Shown here: piece after piece, positions 1 through 9,400 of the stretch | Numbering within the stretch: the first letter of the stretch is position 1 | How the letters are laid out: every line of letters begins with the position of its first letter | Assembly (NCBI GenBank): GCA_947037125.1 | Contig: CAMQTJ010000022.1 | Location: 1 to 34,697 of the forward strand | From: an uncultured Holdemania sp. | GTDB lineage: Bacteria; Bacillota_I; Bacilli_A; Erysipelotrichales; Erysipelotrichaceae | Direction: 5' to 3' | Length of the DNA stretch: 34,697 nt | Position numbers and translations under genes: made by a program | The notes under the pieces: generated by a model | Seen by the model: only the letters and a program-made list of their open reading frames with translations | What the model was told of the DNA's origin: nothing | Databases searched by the model: none

Positions 1-399
1 ATTCCTAAAGATACTGCTAAAGTACTATTAAAGGCAATAGAACAAACAAAAAACAATAAATCGATGGTTCTTAATTTTGCAATGAATTATGGATCACAAA
101 GAGAAATTATTTTAGGTATTAAAGCATATACTGAAGATGTCATTAATAATAAACGTGATAATGATTTAAGTGAAGAATCATTTAATGAATATTTAATGAC
201 GTCAAATTTTCCAAGTGTTGATTTAATGATTAGGACATCAGGTGAATATCGTATTTCAAACTTTTTGCTTTACCAACTTGCTTATGCAGAGTTAAAGTTT
301 ATTGATGTAGCATGGCCTGATTTTACACCGTTAATGTTGAATGAATGTTATGATGAATTTAATAAACGTGACCGTCGTTTTGGTGGTGCTAAATCATGA
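1..399 (+). CDS. uppS: Undecaprenyl diphosphate synthase, 3' part (5' end outside window)
   Basis: The frame is open from base 1, so the gene enters from the left edge and only about the last 132 codons are present. UppS is a cytosolic cis-prenyltransferase that builds the C55 carrier lipid of peptidoglycan synthesis by adding isopentenyl units to farnesyl diphosphate. Family signatures are clear: LNFAMNYGSQREI (usually YGGR), DLMIRTSGEYRISNFLLYQ, the AYAEL and WPDF blocks, and the closing RRFGG. An internal Met codon at base 64 is not the true start, because conserved sequence lies upstream of it. The TGA stop overlaps the cdsA start (ATGA), as expected for the standard uppS-cdsA-dxr-rseP order. 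Only the Gly-to-Ser change in YGSQR is slightly unusual. Confidence 0.95.
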   Translation: MPKDTAKVLLKAIEQTKNNKSMVLNFAMNYGSQREIILGIKAYTEDVINNKRDNDLSEESFNEYLMTSNFPSVDLMIRTSGEYRISNFLLYQLAYAELKFIDVAWPDFTPLMLNECYDEFNKRDRRFGGAKS

Positions 400-1169
400 T
401 GCAAAGAATGATAACGTCATTTGCAATTATGGCATTTGTTTTTCCACCGTTATTTTTTGGTGGATTAATGTTAGATGCATTAATTATTTTATTTGTATTG
501 TTTGGTATGTTTGAAATAATTAGTAGTTGTTTTAAAAAATTTGATTATCTTTTATATGCAACAACAGTGGGATACATCTTATCTAGTTTAATATTGTCAT
601 TTGATTTTGTAATTATAATGTTACCAATATTGTTGTTGATACTATTTATATTTGTTATATCAAATGAAGAAATGTCAGTAGATAAAATATCAATTGTTTT
701 TACGGTAATATGTTTAGTTTTATTTACTGTCTATGCAATTAAAGCAATTTATTTACTAGATAAAAATATTATGTTTTTTATTTTAATAGCGACATATATG
801 TGTGATACTGGTGCATATTTTACTGGAAGATTTTTTGGTAAACATAAACTTAATCCGCGTATATCACCTAAAAAAACAATTGAAGGTTCAATTGGCGGTT
901 GGGTACTTGGTGCTGTAATGTCATTATTATTTGCTTATTTTGTATTGCCTGATTTTAATACAATAATTATTGTAGTATCAGCAATATGTCTTCCGGTTGT
1001 TTCGCAAATTGGAGATTTAGCTTTTAGTGCTATTAAGCGTCATTTGGATGTAAAGGATTTTGGTAATTTATTACCCGGGCATGGTGGTGTTTTGGATCGT
1101 ATCGATTCATTGATATTTAATTTAATAATATTTATTTCAATTATGAATATTTATGCCTATTTTGGTTAG
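396..1169 (+). CDS. cdsA: Phosphatidate cytidylyltransferase
   Basis: CdsA is an integral membrane enzyme making CDP-diacylglycerol from phosphatidate and CTP, the branch point for phospholipids. The 257-residue protein is almost wholly hydrophobic with about seven or eight membrane segments. It carries the family signature near residues 211-238: SAIKRHLDVKDFG followed by LLPGHGGVLDRIDS, with the conserved K-D, HGG and D-R-x-D residues. A cytoplasmic-facing PKKTIEGS block lies around residue 155. The start overlaps the uppS stop by four bases (ATGA), implying translational coupling, and dxr follows after nine bases. A second in-frame ATG directly follows the first, so the exact start is uncertain by one codon. 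Confidence 0.95.
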   Translation: MMQRMITSFAIMAFVFPPLFFGGLMLDALIILFVLFGMFEIISSCFKKFDYLLYATTVGYILSSLILSFDFVIIMLPILLLILFIFVISNEEMSVDKISIVFTVICLVLFTVYAIKAIYLLDKNIMFFILIATYMCDTGAYFTGRFFGKHKLNPRISPKKTIEGSIGGWVLGAVMSLLFAYFVLPDFNTIIIVVSAICLPVVSQIGDLAFSAIKRHLDVKDFGNLLPGHGGVLDRIDSLIFNLIIFISIMNIYAYFG

Positions 1170-1178
1170 GAGCTTATT

Positions 1179-2333
1179 ATGAAAAAAATAGTTTTACTTG
1201 GTGCAAGTGGATCAATTGGATTACAGACAATTGATGTTTGTGCACAATATAATGATTTACTTGAAATTGTAGCGTTTAGTATTGGTAAAAATATTGAAAA
1301 ATGTGAAGAAATACTGAAAGTTGTGAAATGTGAATTAGTTTGTGTCATGAATAAACATGATTGTGAATATCTTCAATCTAAATATGCAAATATTAGATTT
1401 GTATATGGGGATGATGGATTGGTTGAACTTGCGAATTTAAGTAATTATGATATTTTAGTAAATGCACTTGTAGGATTTGCAGGACTTAGACCTACTGTTA
1501 GTGCTATTAAAAATAAAAAAGATATCGCATTAGCGAACAAAGAAACATTAGTTGTGGCTGGTAAATTTATCAATGAGTTAATTATTGAAAATAATGTTAA
1601 TATATTTCCGATTGATAGTGAACACTGTGCAATATTTCAAGCTTTACAAGGGAATAAGCTTTCTGAGGTTAATAAGTTAATTATAACAGCTTCAGGTGGC
1701 AGTTTTAGAAACAAGACAAGAGAAGAATTAAAAGATGTAACAGTACAACAAGCACTTAATCATCCGAACTGGAGTATGGGTGCAAAAATTACTATTGATA
1801 GTGCAACTATGATGAATAAAGGATTTGAAGTTATTGAAGCTTTTTGGTTGTTTAATATACCATTTAAAAACATTGAAGTTATTATGCATCCACAAAGTAT
1901 TATTCATTCTATGGTTGAATATCAAGATAATTCAATAATAGCTCAACTTTCAAATGCAGATATGCGTTTACCAATTCAGTATTGTTTATTATATCCACAA
2001 CATATTAATATTGCTAATAGTGAACAATTGGATTTTGCGAAAATTGGAAGTTTAACTTTTTTGCCAGCTGATTTTGAACGTTTTCCTTTATTAAAACTTG
2101 CTTATGAAGTAGGCGAGTTACAAGGGAATCTTCCGGCTTATTTAAATGCGGCAAATGAAGTTTGTAACCAAAAGTTTCTTGAAGGAAAAATTAAATTTTT
2201 AGATATAGAAACACTAGTTATCGATGCTGTTAAAAATTTGCCTTATGAAAAAGATATTAGTTTCGAAGATATCTTTAAATATGATTTAATAGCGCGTGAA
2301 TATGTTACTAGTAAAATACAAGGAGAGTTTTAA
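1179..2333 (+). CDS. dxr: 1-deoxy-D-xylulose 5-phosphate reductoisomerase
   Basis: Dxr (IspC) converts DXP to 2-C-methylerythritol 4-phosphate with NADPH, the committed step of the MEP isoprenoid route. The 384-residue length is normal. Visible motifs are the NADPH-binding GASGSIG (residues 8-14), ALANKETLV, the metal-binding IDSEH (D146, E148), ASGGSFRN, and the HPNWSMGAKITIDSATMMNKG block leading to the third metal ligand near E217. The ribosome site TTAGGAG sits just before the ATG. Its product feeds UppS two genes upstream, so the operon joins isoprenoid supply to lipid-carrier synthesis. The stop codon TAA overlaps the next start (TAATG). It also tells us the organism uses the MEP pathway. 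Confidence 0.97.
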   Translation: MKKIVLLGASGSIGLQTIDVCAQYNDLLEIVAFSIGKNIEKCEEILKVVKCELVCVMNKHDCEYLQSKYANIRFVYGDDGLVELANLSNYDILVNALVGFAGLRPTVSAIKNKKDIALANKETLVVAGKFINELIIENNVNIFPIDSEHCAIFQALQGNKLSEVNKLIITASGGSFRNKTREELKDVTVQQALNHPNWSMGAKITIDSATMMNKGFEVIEAFWLFNIPFKNIEVIMHPQSIIHSMVEYQDNSIIAQLSNADMRLPIQYCLLYPQHINIANSEQLDFAKIGSLTFLPADFERFPLLKLAYEVGELQGNLPAYLNAANEVCNQKFLEGKIKFLDIETLVIDAVKNLPYEKDISFEDIFKYDLIAREYVTSKIQGEF

Positions 2334-3397
2334 TGGGTATAATTTATTTTATTGTTTTACTAAGTGTTATTGTCTTCATTCATGAATTAGGTCATTTTCT
2401 TGCAGCTAAAGCATTTAATGTTTATGTTGGAGAATTTGCTATTGGTATGGGCCCAAAACTTTTAAAGTATCAGGGCAAAGAAACACTTTATACAATAAGA
2501 GCAATACCTCTTGGTGGATTTTGCCAAATGGCTGGTGAAGCAGAAACAGCTATTGAAGGAAAATGTGATGACAGTGAAATAGGATTTGAAAGAAGTATTA
2601 AGGGCGTTAATAAACTTAAGCAAATTATTATTATGTTAGCCGGTATTTTTATGAATTTCTTGTTTGCATGGATTTTATTTTCGTATGTATTTATATCAAC
2701 AGGATATGATCAAATGATTGATATACCACAAGTTGGTAGTATTGTAGAAAATTCACCTGCAGATATCGCCGGTTTAAAAGTTAATGATGAAATAATCAGT
2801 GTTGAATACAGTGATGGAACTATTTTATATCCTGAAACATTTACGGATTTATCTAAGTATGATAATATAAAAGATGAAGATTCACTTATTTATACAGTTA
2901 TGTCAGATGGAACTAGTAAAACAGTAAATATAGCACCAAAATATGATGAAGTATCTGGCCGTTTTTTAATTGGTATCTCACCTTCATATGAACATTTTAA
3001 AATGGGATTTATTGATGGTGTAAAAAGTGGAGCAAGTCAGTTAATTTATACAACTGAATTGATGTTTGATGCCTTTAAAGATTTATTTAAAGGTAAAAAC
3101 TTAGATCAATTATCAGGACCTGTGGGTATTTATACTATTACTAAGCAACAAGCAGAACAAGGTTTGGATGATTATATTTGGCTAATTGCTGTTTTATCAT
3201 TAAATATCGGTATATTCAATGCATTACCATTACCAATATTAGATGGTGGAAGAGTTGTATTAGTTTTATATGAAGTGATATTCAGAAGACCTGTTAATCA
3301 AAAGATTGAACAAGGATTAATGGTTGGTGCTATGGTTATGTTATTAGGACTTATGATTTTCGCAACAGGACAAGACATATTAAGGATGTTGGGGTAG
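2333..3397 (+). CDS. rseP: Site-2 intramembrane zinc protease, RseP/RasP family
   Basis: This polytopic S2P protease cuts membrane-embedded anti-sigma factors and signal-peptide remnants. The zinc motif HELGH (H17, E18, H21) lies in the first membrane helix, a PDZ domain spans roughly residues 125-200 (VGSIVENSPADIAGLKVNDEI), and the third ligand is in NALPLPILDGGR (D304). The length, 354 residues, is slightly below many homologues, which carry 400 or more. The start overlaps the dxr stop by one base. In this window it is a plausible partner for the membrane anti-sigma-like proteins at 25563-30441, since S2P proteases complete the release of ECF sigma factors. That link is inference only. Confidence 0.94.
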   Translation: MGIIYFIVLLSVIVFIHELGHFLAAKAFNVYVGEFAIGMGPKLLKYQGKETLYTIRAIPLGGFCQMAGEAETAIEGKCDDSEIGFERSIKGVNKLKQIIIMLAGIFMNFLFAWILFSYVFISTGYDQMIDIPQVGSIVENSPADIAGLKVNDEIISVEYSDGTILYPETFTDLSKYDNIKDEDSLIYTVMSDGTSKTVNIAPKYDEVSGRFLIGISPSYEHFKMGFIDGVKSGASQLIYTTELMFDAFKDLFKGKNLDQLSGPVGIYTITKQQAEQGLDDYIWLIAVLSLNIGIFNALPLPILDGGRVVLVLYEVIFRRPVNQKIEQGLMVGAMVMLLGLMIFATGQDILRMLG

Positions 3398-3401
3398 AAA
3401 A

Positions 3402-4256
3402 ATGGAAACTATAAAATTTATATTTTTTGGAATTATCATGGGAGTTGCGAATGTAATTCCAGGTGTTAGTGGTGGAACAATGGCATTAATACTAAATTTT
3501 TATGATCGTTTAATGGAATCAATTACTCTTGATTTAAAAGTTGTATTTAAAAATTTACCTTTTTTAATACCATTAGGAGTAGGTGTAATAATTGGAATTG
3601 TTGGTTTAAGTAGCGTGATGGATTTATTATTTACTGATTATCCACAACAAACATATTTTGGTTTTATTGGTATTGTTTTTGGTAGTTTACCATTAATTTA
3701 CTCTAAAGCTAAAAAAGAAGAAGAAATACAAGGTAAATCTTGGATTTTATTTGTTATTGCTCTTGTGTTAATGATTGCATTAACATTTGCAAATGGTGAT
3801 AAGGCAAGTGGTGAGGTATTATTTACGACACTTACTCCGCTTTCATTTATTGTTTGTGTAGTATCAATGGCAGTAGCTTCAATAACAATGTTGATTCCAG
3901 GAATTAGTGGATCATTAGTTTTAATTATTATTGGTATGTATCAAACAATCTATATTGAAGGTGTTGCGAATATGAATATTGGATTACTTATTCCAATCGT
4001 AATTGGTGCTGCTATTGGTATTTTAGGTGGTGCTAAATTAATTAGATTCTTAATGTCTAGATTTTATCAATTTACTTATATGGCAATTTTAGGGTTATTA
4101 GTTGGCTCTATAATTCAATTAATGTCTACTTGTGGCTTTACTGGTTTTAATGCAACATTTATGGTATCTATGGTTGTTGCAATTATTTGTTTTTCAATTG
4201 TTTATTGGTTTTCATTACAAGAAATTAATCGTGATAAAAAGGAGAAATTACAATGA
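3402..4256 (+). CDS. DUF368 membrane protein, probable undecaprenyl-phosphate translocase (PopT type)
   Basis: This 284-residue polytopic membrane protein has the DUF368 hallmark near its N-terminus (GVANVIPGVSGGTMALI) and a second, inverted-repeat-like copy near residues 160-180 (LIPGISGSLVLIIIGMY). DUF368 proteins have been shown in other bacteria to return undecaprenyl phosphate across the cytoplasmic membrane for reuse (PopT). Its place directly behind uppS, cdsA, dxr and rseP fits that role well: synthesis and recycling of the same carrier in one operon. Four bases separate it from rseP, and its TGA stop overlaps the galE ATG. The family is clear; the substrate here is inferred from family and context. 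Confidence 0.88.
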   Translation: METIKFIFFGIIMGVANVIPGVSGGTMALILNFYDRLMESITLDLKVVFKNLPFLIPLGVGVIIGIVGLSSVMDLLFTDYPQQTYFGFIGIVFGSLPLIYSKAKKEEEIQGKSWILFVIALVLMIALTFANGDKASGEVLFTTLTPLSFIVCVVSMAVASITMLIPGISGSLVLIIIGMYQTIYIEGVANMNIGLLIPIVIGAAIGILGGAKLIRFLMSRFYQFTYMAILGLLVGSIIQLMSTCGFTGFNATFMVSMVVAIICFSIVYWFSLQEINRDKKEKLQ

Positions 4257-5263
4257 GTATATTAGTAACTGGTGGTACAGGATATATAGGGTCACATACT
4301 TGTGTAGAATTAATTAAAGAGAATTACGATGTAATTATTGTTGATAATTTATATAATTCATCTAAAGAGGCTTTAAATCGTATCAATACAATTACAGGTG
4401 TTATGCCTAAGTTTTATGAAATTGATTTATTAGATAAAGATAAATTGAATATTATATTTGAAGAAAACAATATTGAGGCAGTTATTCATTTTGCAGGTTA
4501 TAAAGCAGTTGGTGAATCTTGTTCAATTCCATTAACTTATTATCAAAATAATATCACAACGACACTAAATTTATGCGAAGTTATGAAAAGCTATAATTGT
4601 AAGAAAATCGTATTTAGTTCAAGTGCTACAGTATATGGTGATCCTGCAAGTGTTCCTATTGATGAAAGTTTTCCATTAAGTACAACTAATCCTTATGGAA
4701 CTACTAAAATGTTTAATGAAAGAATTTTAGAAGATTTATATATTTCTGATAATGAATTTAGTGTTATCTTACTTCGTTACTTTAATCCTATTGGTGCCCA
4801 TAATAGTGGTTTAATTGGTGAAACTCCAAATGGTATACCAAATAATCTAGTTCCTTATATTGCGCAAGTAGCGACAGGGAAACGTGATTTTTTAAGAGTT
4901 TGGGGTAATGATTATAATACTGTAGATGGAACAGGTGTTAGGGATTATATCCACGTTGTGGATTTAGCTTTAGGACACATAAAGGCTGTAAAGTATGCAA
5001 TGAATCATTTAGGTGTTGAAAAAATTAATTTGGGTACTGGTAATGGATATTCTGTATTACAAGTTAAAGATGCTTATGCAAAAGCTAGTGGTAAAGATAT
5101 CGCTTTTGAAATCATGGACAGAAGACCTGGTGATATTGCAACATGTTATGCTGATACAAAAAAAGCTAAAGAATTACTTGGTTGGCAAGCAGAATTTGAT
5201 ATTGAAACAATGTGTAATGACTCTTGGAATTTTGAAGTTAAAAATCCTGATGGAGTAAAATAA
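4253..5263 (+). CDS. galE: UDP-glucose 4-epimerase
   Basis: GalE interconverts UDP-glucose and UDP-galactose using tightly bound NAD; some members also act on the N-acetylated sugars. The 336-residue protein opens with the Rossmann motif VTGGTGYIGSH, followed by the FAGYKAVGES block, FSSSATVYG, the catalytic Y148-x3-K152 in NPYGTTKMFNE, the RYFNPIGAH block and the C-terminal RRPGDIATCYAD segment. Ribosome site AAAGGAG lies inside the end of the DUF368 gene, with a four-base overlap, so it is the last gene of the operon. It supplies nucleotide sugars for surface glycans built on the lipid carrier. A strong terminator follows. Confidence 0.96.
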   Translation: MSILVTGGTGYIGSHTCVELIKENYDVIIVDNLYNSSKEALNRINTITGVMPKFYEIDLLDKDKLNIIFEENNIEAVIHFAGYKAVGESCSIPLTYYQNNITTTLNLCEVMKSYNCKKIVFSSSATVYGDPASVPIDESFPLSTTNPYGTTKMFNERILEDLYISDNEFSVILLRYFNPIGAHNSGLIGETPNGIPNNLVPYIAQVATGKRDFLRVWGNDYNTVDGTGVRDYIHVVDLALGHIKAVKYAMNHLGVEKINLGTGNGYSVLQVKDAYAKASGKDIAFEIMDRRPGDIATCYADTKKAKELLGWQAEFDIETMCNDSWNFEVKNPDGVK

Positions 5264-5285
5264 ATAAATTAATCAAGAAATAATT

Positions 5286-5317
5286 AATTACCTATCATAA
5301 TGATAGGTAATTTTTTT
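5286..5317 (+). terminator. Rho-independent terminator after galE
   Basis: A perfect 12-bp stem (AATTACCTATCA with TGATAGGTAATT) and a three-base loop run into a T tract. It closes the uppS-to-galE operon. Confidence 0.93.
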
Positions 5318-5402
5318 GATTATAATAAAATAAAAAATGGTAAATAATTGCATATTTATATTACAATGTAATTAATAAGATATTTATTTATATTAATAAT
5401 TG

Positions 5403-5411
5403 TGTTATACT
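5403..5411 (+). promoter_or_regulatory. Extended -10 promoter, TGTTATACT
   Basis: A TGn extension precedes TATACT, and exactly 20 bases separate it from the ATG at 5432, so the transcript would begin almost at the ribosome site AAAGGTGGG. No good -35 is visible. The same layout recurs before tex, degV and the lipoprotein gene. Confidence 0.6.
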
Positions 5412-5431
5412 TTAAAAAAGGTGGGATAAGA

Positions 5432-6418
5432 ATGCCTAAAATAAAAGATAAATTAAATAAAAAAACATTAGTATTAATTACAATTGCAATATTAATAATT
5501 CTTACTATAATATTTGTTGTTTTAAGTTACGATAATCAAAATGTAATTATAGACGATAGTCCAAATATAACATTACCTGATAGTGGTAATATGGATAAAC
5601 CTGATGAAAATGAAAATGTTGAAAAAATTACGGTGGATTTAGTTGAATATGATTATTATGAATTTGATGATGTTGAATTTGGATTTATTATTTCTAAATT
5701 TAGATTTAAATCAGATGAACCAATCAATATGAAATTAGATACATTTGTAACTAGTGAAGATATTGTACTATCTGATGTAGAAACGTTTGTAACTAAATTA
5801 GAAGAAAAAAGTTATTATTTAGGTAAGCAAAATGTATTTTTTGAAGTTATATCTCAAGAAGGTAGCACTTTTGTGAATGTCTTTATTCCAGTAATTGATA
5901 AAGCGAGCTCAGAAATTTCTTTGAAGATAAATAGTAAAGATTTTACATATGATTTAAGTAAATCAAGTGACAATAAAGACTTATTTATTTATGAAAGTGA
6001 TGATATTATAACTGATGGAAAAACCTATCAAATGGCTGTATCTAACGCTTTTGAGATAACAGGTGAGCAATTTGAACGAGTTTATGATGATGGTTTTAGT
6101 GAGGAATATGTTTTCTCATCTACCGCAAGACTTTATGCTTTTAAACTAGATGTCGTTTCTTTATGGGGTGATGAAGTTGAAATAGAAAGTGCAGTGTATA
6201 TTGTAGATGGAACAAATGATGGATTTGAAGCTTTAGGCGAAAATATAAAGCCACAAAAATATGATAACATTATTGGTTCAAAAATTTATGATAAGACAAC
6301 AGGAACAATCATTATACCAACATATTCAAATAATGAGGATGCATTAAGTTTTAAAGGTAAATTAAAATTAAAATTATCTAATAGTGACAATTATATTGAA
6401 ATACAAGTTGATTTGTAG
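5432..6418 (+). CDS. Membrane-anchored extracellular protein of unknown function
   Basis: I do not recognise a family. The predicted 328-residue protein starts at the ATG behind AAAGGTGGG; an upstream in-frame GTG at 5402 would start inside the promoter. A short basic cytoplasmic end (PKIKDKLNKK) precedes one membrane helix (about residues 11-33). Then comes an acidic, proline/aspartate-rich linker (to about residue 65) and an outside region of some 260 residues rich in beta-forming sequence, without cysteine pairs or known catalytic motifs. Ten bases separate it from the secreted glucosaminidase gene, so the two are probably co-transcribed. A role in presenting or regulating that hydrolase is possible but unproven. 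Confidence 0.85.
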   Translation: MPKIKDKLNKKTLVLITIAILIILTIIFVVLSYDNQNVIIDDSPNITLPDSGNMDKPDENENVEKITVDLVEYDYYEFDDVEFGFIISKFRFKSDEPINMKLDTFVTSEDIVLSDVETFVTKLEEKSYYLGKQNVFFEVISQEGSTFVNVFIPVIDKASSEISLKINSKDFTYDLSKSSDNKDLFIYESDDIITDGKTYQMAVSNAFEITGEQFERVYDDGFSEEYVFSSTARLYAFKLDVVSLWGDEVEIESAVYIVDGTNDGFEALGENIKPQKYDNIIGSKIYDKTTGTIIIPTYSNNEDALSFKGKLKLKLSNSDNYIEIQVDL

Positions 6419-6428
6419 GAGATAAATT

Positions 6429-9400
6429 ATGAAAAAATTAATTAAGACAGCACTAGTAGTGATGTTATTACTAACGACATATATTAACATACCTAATAAT
6501 GTTATTGAAGTAAGTGCTAATGGTTGTGAAGGAAACTATGAACTTGCAACTGCAAATTCTGATGGTTCTTTCACAACGGTTCAATGTTATAGTAATTTTA
6601 ATGAAGCTAATGATAATATGAGTAATTCCAATCATGTAGTAAGACATAACAGTTCACTTAGTCCATCTAAAATTATAGCGATTAAAGAAGGTGTTGCTTT
6701 TTCATATCCTCGAAGAAGTGGAAATACAACAACTCAAAATGTGTATCAATATGAAAATTATAATACAAGCAATGCAAAAAAAACATATGTAGTTCAACAT
6801 AGACAATTAGAAGTATTTGAAACTGTAAGTTATAATGGAAGTGGTAATGGAAAAGTTCATGTTAATATGAATGGATTTGATGGTTACACTGATTTAAATC
6901 AATTGGACTTAGTTCCTTTGGTTTTTTTGGAGAATAATGTTGTTATGTCATTAGGTGGAAATACAAAAGATGGTAATCCCGAGTACGCATTTAATGTGAA
7001 TGTGAAACAAAATCATTATAAAGTTGAACAAAATGGTAACTATGCAGATTTAGTTTATTATTACTACTCTGGGTGGGCAAATAATTCAAATACAACTCAG
7101 CCTGCAGAATATAAAATAGTAGTGGGACCTGCTCCAAGTTTTATGAGTGTTGGAAATACTTATTATAGTTATGATACAACAAATTATTATAGTGATAGAA
7201 ATTATAGTAATAAAGTGGGAGAATACTATAATTATTATATGTTTTTACCTTTTAGAAGTCAAAGTAATGTAAGTGCTAGTACTTATAATAAGTATTTAGC
7301 AGAAAAGGGATTCACGCAAAAGCCAGCTAGTAGTGATTATGGTGATTTAGGACGTCATGATAGTCTTTTATATGATGAAGGTCAATCATTTATTAATTCG
7401 CAAAATACGTATGGTACAAATGCTTTATTAACATTCGCAATGGCAATTAATGAATCAGGTAATGGTAGAAGTAAAATATCTATTGAGAAAAATAATCTGT
7501 TTGGATGGAATGCATATGATGCAAGTCCTGGTGATGCTTCTAAATATCCAAGTGCTGCTGCAAGTATTGAGGATCAAATGGCAATTAATCTTAGAGGGTA
7601 CATGGATGTTAATGATGGACGTTTTTATGGAACGCATGCAGGTAATAAAGGAAGTGGATTTAACGTTAAGTACGCTTCTGATCCATATTGGTCACAAAAA
7701 CTATCTGCTATTGCATATGATATAGACAAGTTAGATAACAATGATGACGGTAGTTTAACAGATCATAATGCTTATGATTTAGCAGTAATTCCTGAATATA
7801 AGACACCAATTAAAAAAAGTGCAAGCGATAGTAGTTCAAATTTATATACTAGTGAATATGGAAGTACTTATCAACAAGATCATATTGTCATTACTCATGG
7901 TAATGATGGTACTTATACAAAAATACAATCTACAAATATCGTGGATTCAAATGGAAACATAGTTAATCATAAAACTAATAATGCAGTTACACCAAAAACT
8001 GGTTATGATTTTAATCAAAGTATTGGTTATGTAAAAAATAGCCAATTGAAGATGATTGTTGGCGAAAATATTAGTACTGGTGGTACTGTTCCGACTGGCG
8101 CATTTGTATTTAATGTTGGATCAATGAGTGTTAATGAAAATGGATTGTCGTTATCAGGTAATGCATATAGACCAGGTATTTATGTTACTGATACAAATAC
8201 AATTACTCATAAATTATTTATGTATGATTCGAAATATGCAAAAACAGAAATTGCTTTAACTAGTAGTGTTAGTGAAAAAGAACAAGCTAGTTTTTCATTG
8301 ACAAATTATGATATTAATGGATTAAATGCAGGTATGTATTACTTTGAAATTGCAAGTAGTTACTCTACTTTTAGTGATTATAATCAAACAAGCAATGTAC
8401 TGCTATCAGAAGTTCCAAGTGAGTTTTCTACTAAAACAAAGAAATTTGTTTTTGAAAATATGGGAAGTAACACATGGATGACAGTTAGCGATATAGACCA
8501 AGTTGACGATGGTGATGATATCGAAAAGTTGGAAGATCGCGTGGTTAATGTTGTTAAACAATTTGGATATAAAGATGATACTAATATCCTACAAATTGGT
8601 GGTTATGCATTTATAACAAATTATGATGCAGTTATTGATTCAAATATTAAACATGAATTAATACTATATGATTTAGTTAATAAAACTGAAATTATATACA
8701 ATTATACACCTACTATTCATTCTAGTTCAGTGAATTTAGGAGATGGTAAAGATTATCAAAAAATGGATTATATATTCGAGGTTAATATGGAAGAAGTTCC
8801 ACCATCTGATTATTCTTTGAAATATAGAATAACTAATGGTGATGTTACTAAAATAGCATCAGTATTTAATAATAGAACTGTTAATACTACACCTACAAAA
8901 AATATTAATGATAATTTTGTTTCTATTAAACAAAATTCAATGTTTGGATATCGCTATGATATTTCTTTCAATTCATATGATCCATTTTATGAAGAATTAA
9001 TTAATAAACCTACAAAGAGAAATTCTAAATTTGTATTGAGGGAGTATGACTTCGAGGAAAATACTTTAAAATTACAAGGTGAATCATTTATTTTCAATAC
9101 TAATTTTAGTGATGAATCGCAACAAGAATATAAGTTTATCCTTGTTGATGAAAATGGGAATCAAACAGTAGTCGATGCAGGAAATAGTAAAAGTGATATT
9201 GATTATAGTGAAATACTTAATACTAAATATGATTACTCTATAGTTGACTTTGAGGCTTCAATAGATTTAACTGGTTTAAAACCTGGAAAATATGAAGTGT
9301 TTATAGATATAACAAATGGTGAATATAGAGATATTTTCCAAATTAATAAAACATTACGTTTTGAGCCGAAAACTCATGTTGTAGGTGATATTACGTATAC

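Noticed and set aside
4132-5258. Plus-strand overlapping ORFs inside the DUF368 and galE genes
   Set aside because: They lie out of frame within well-recognised genes and have Lys/Leu-rich, shadow-type composition.
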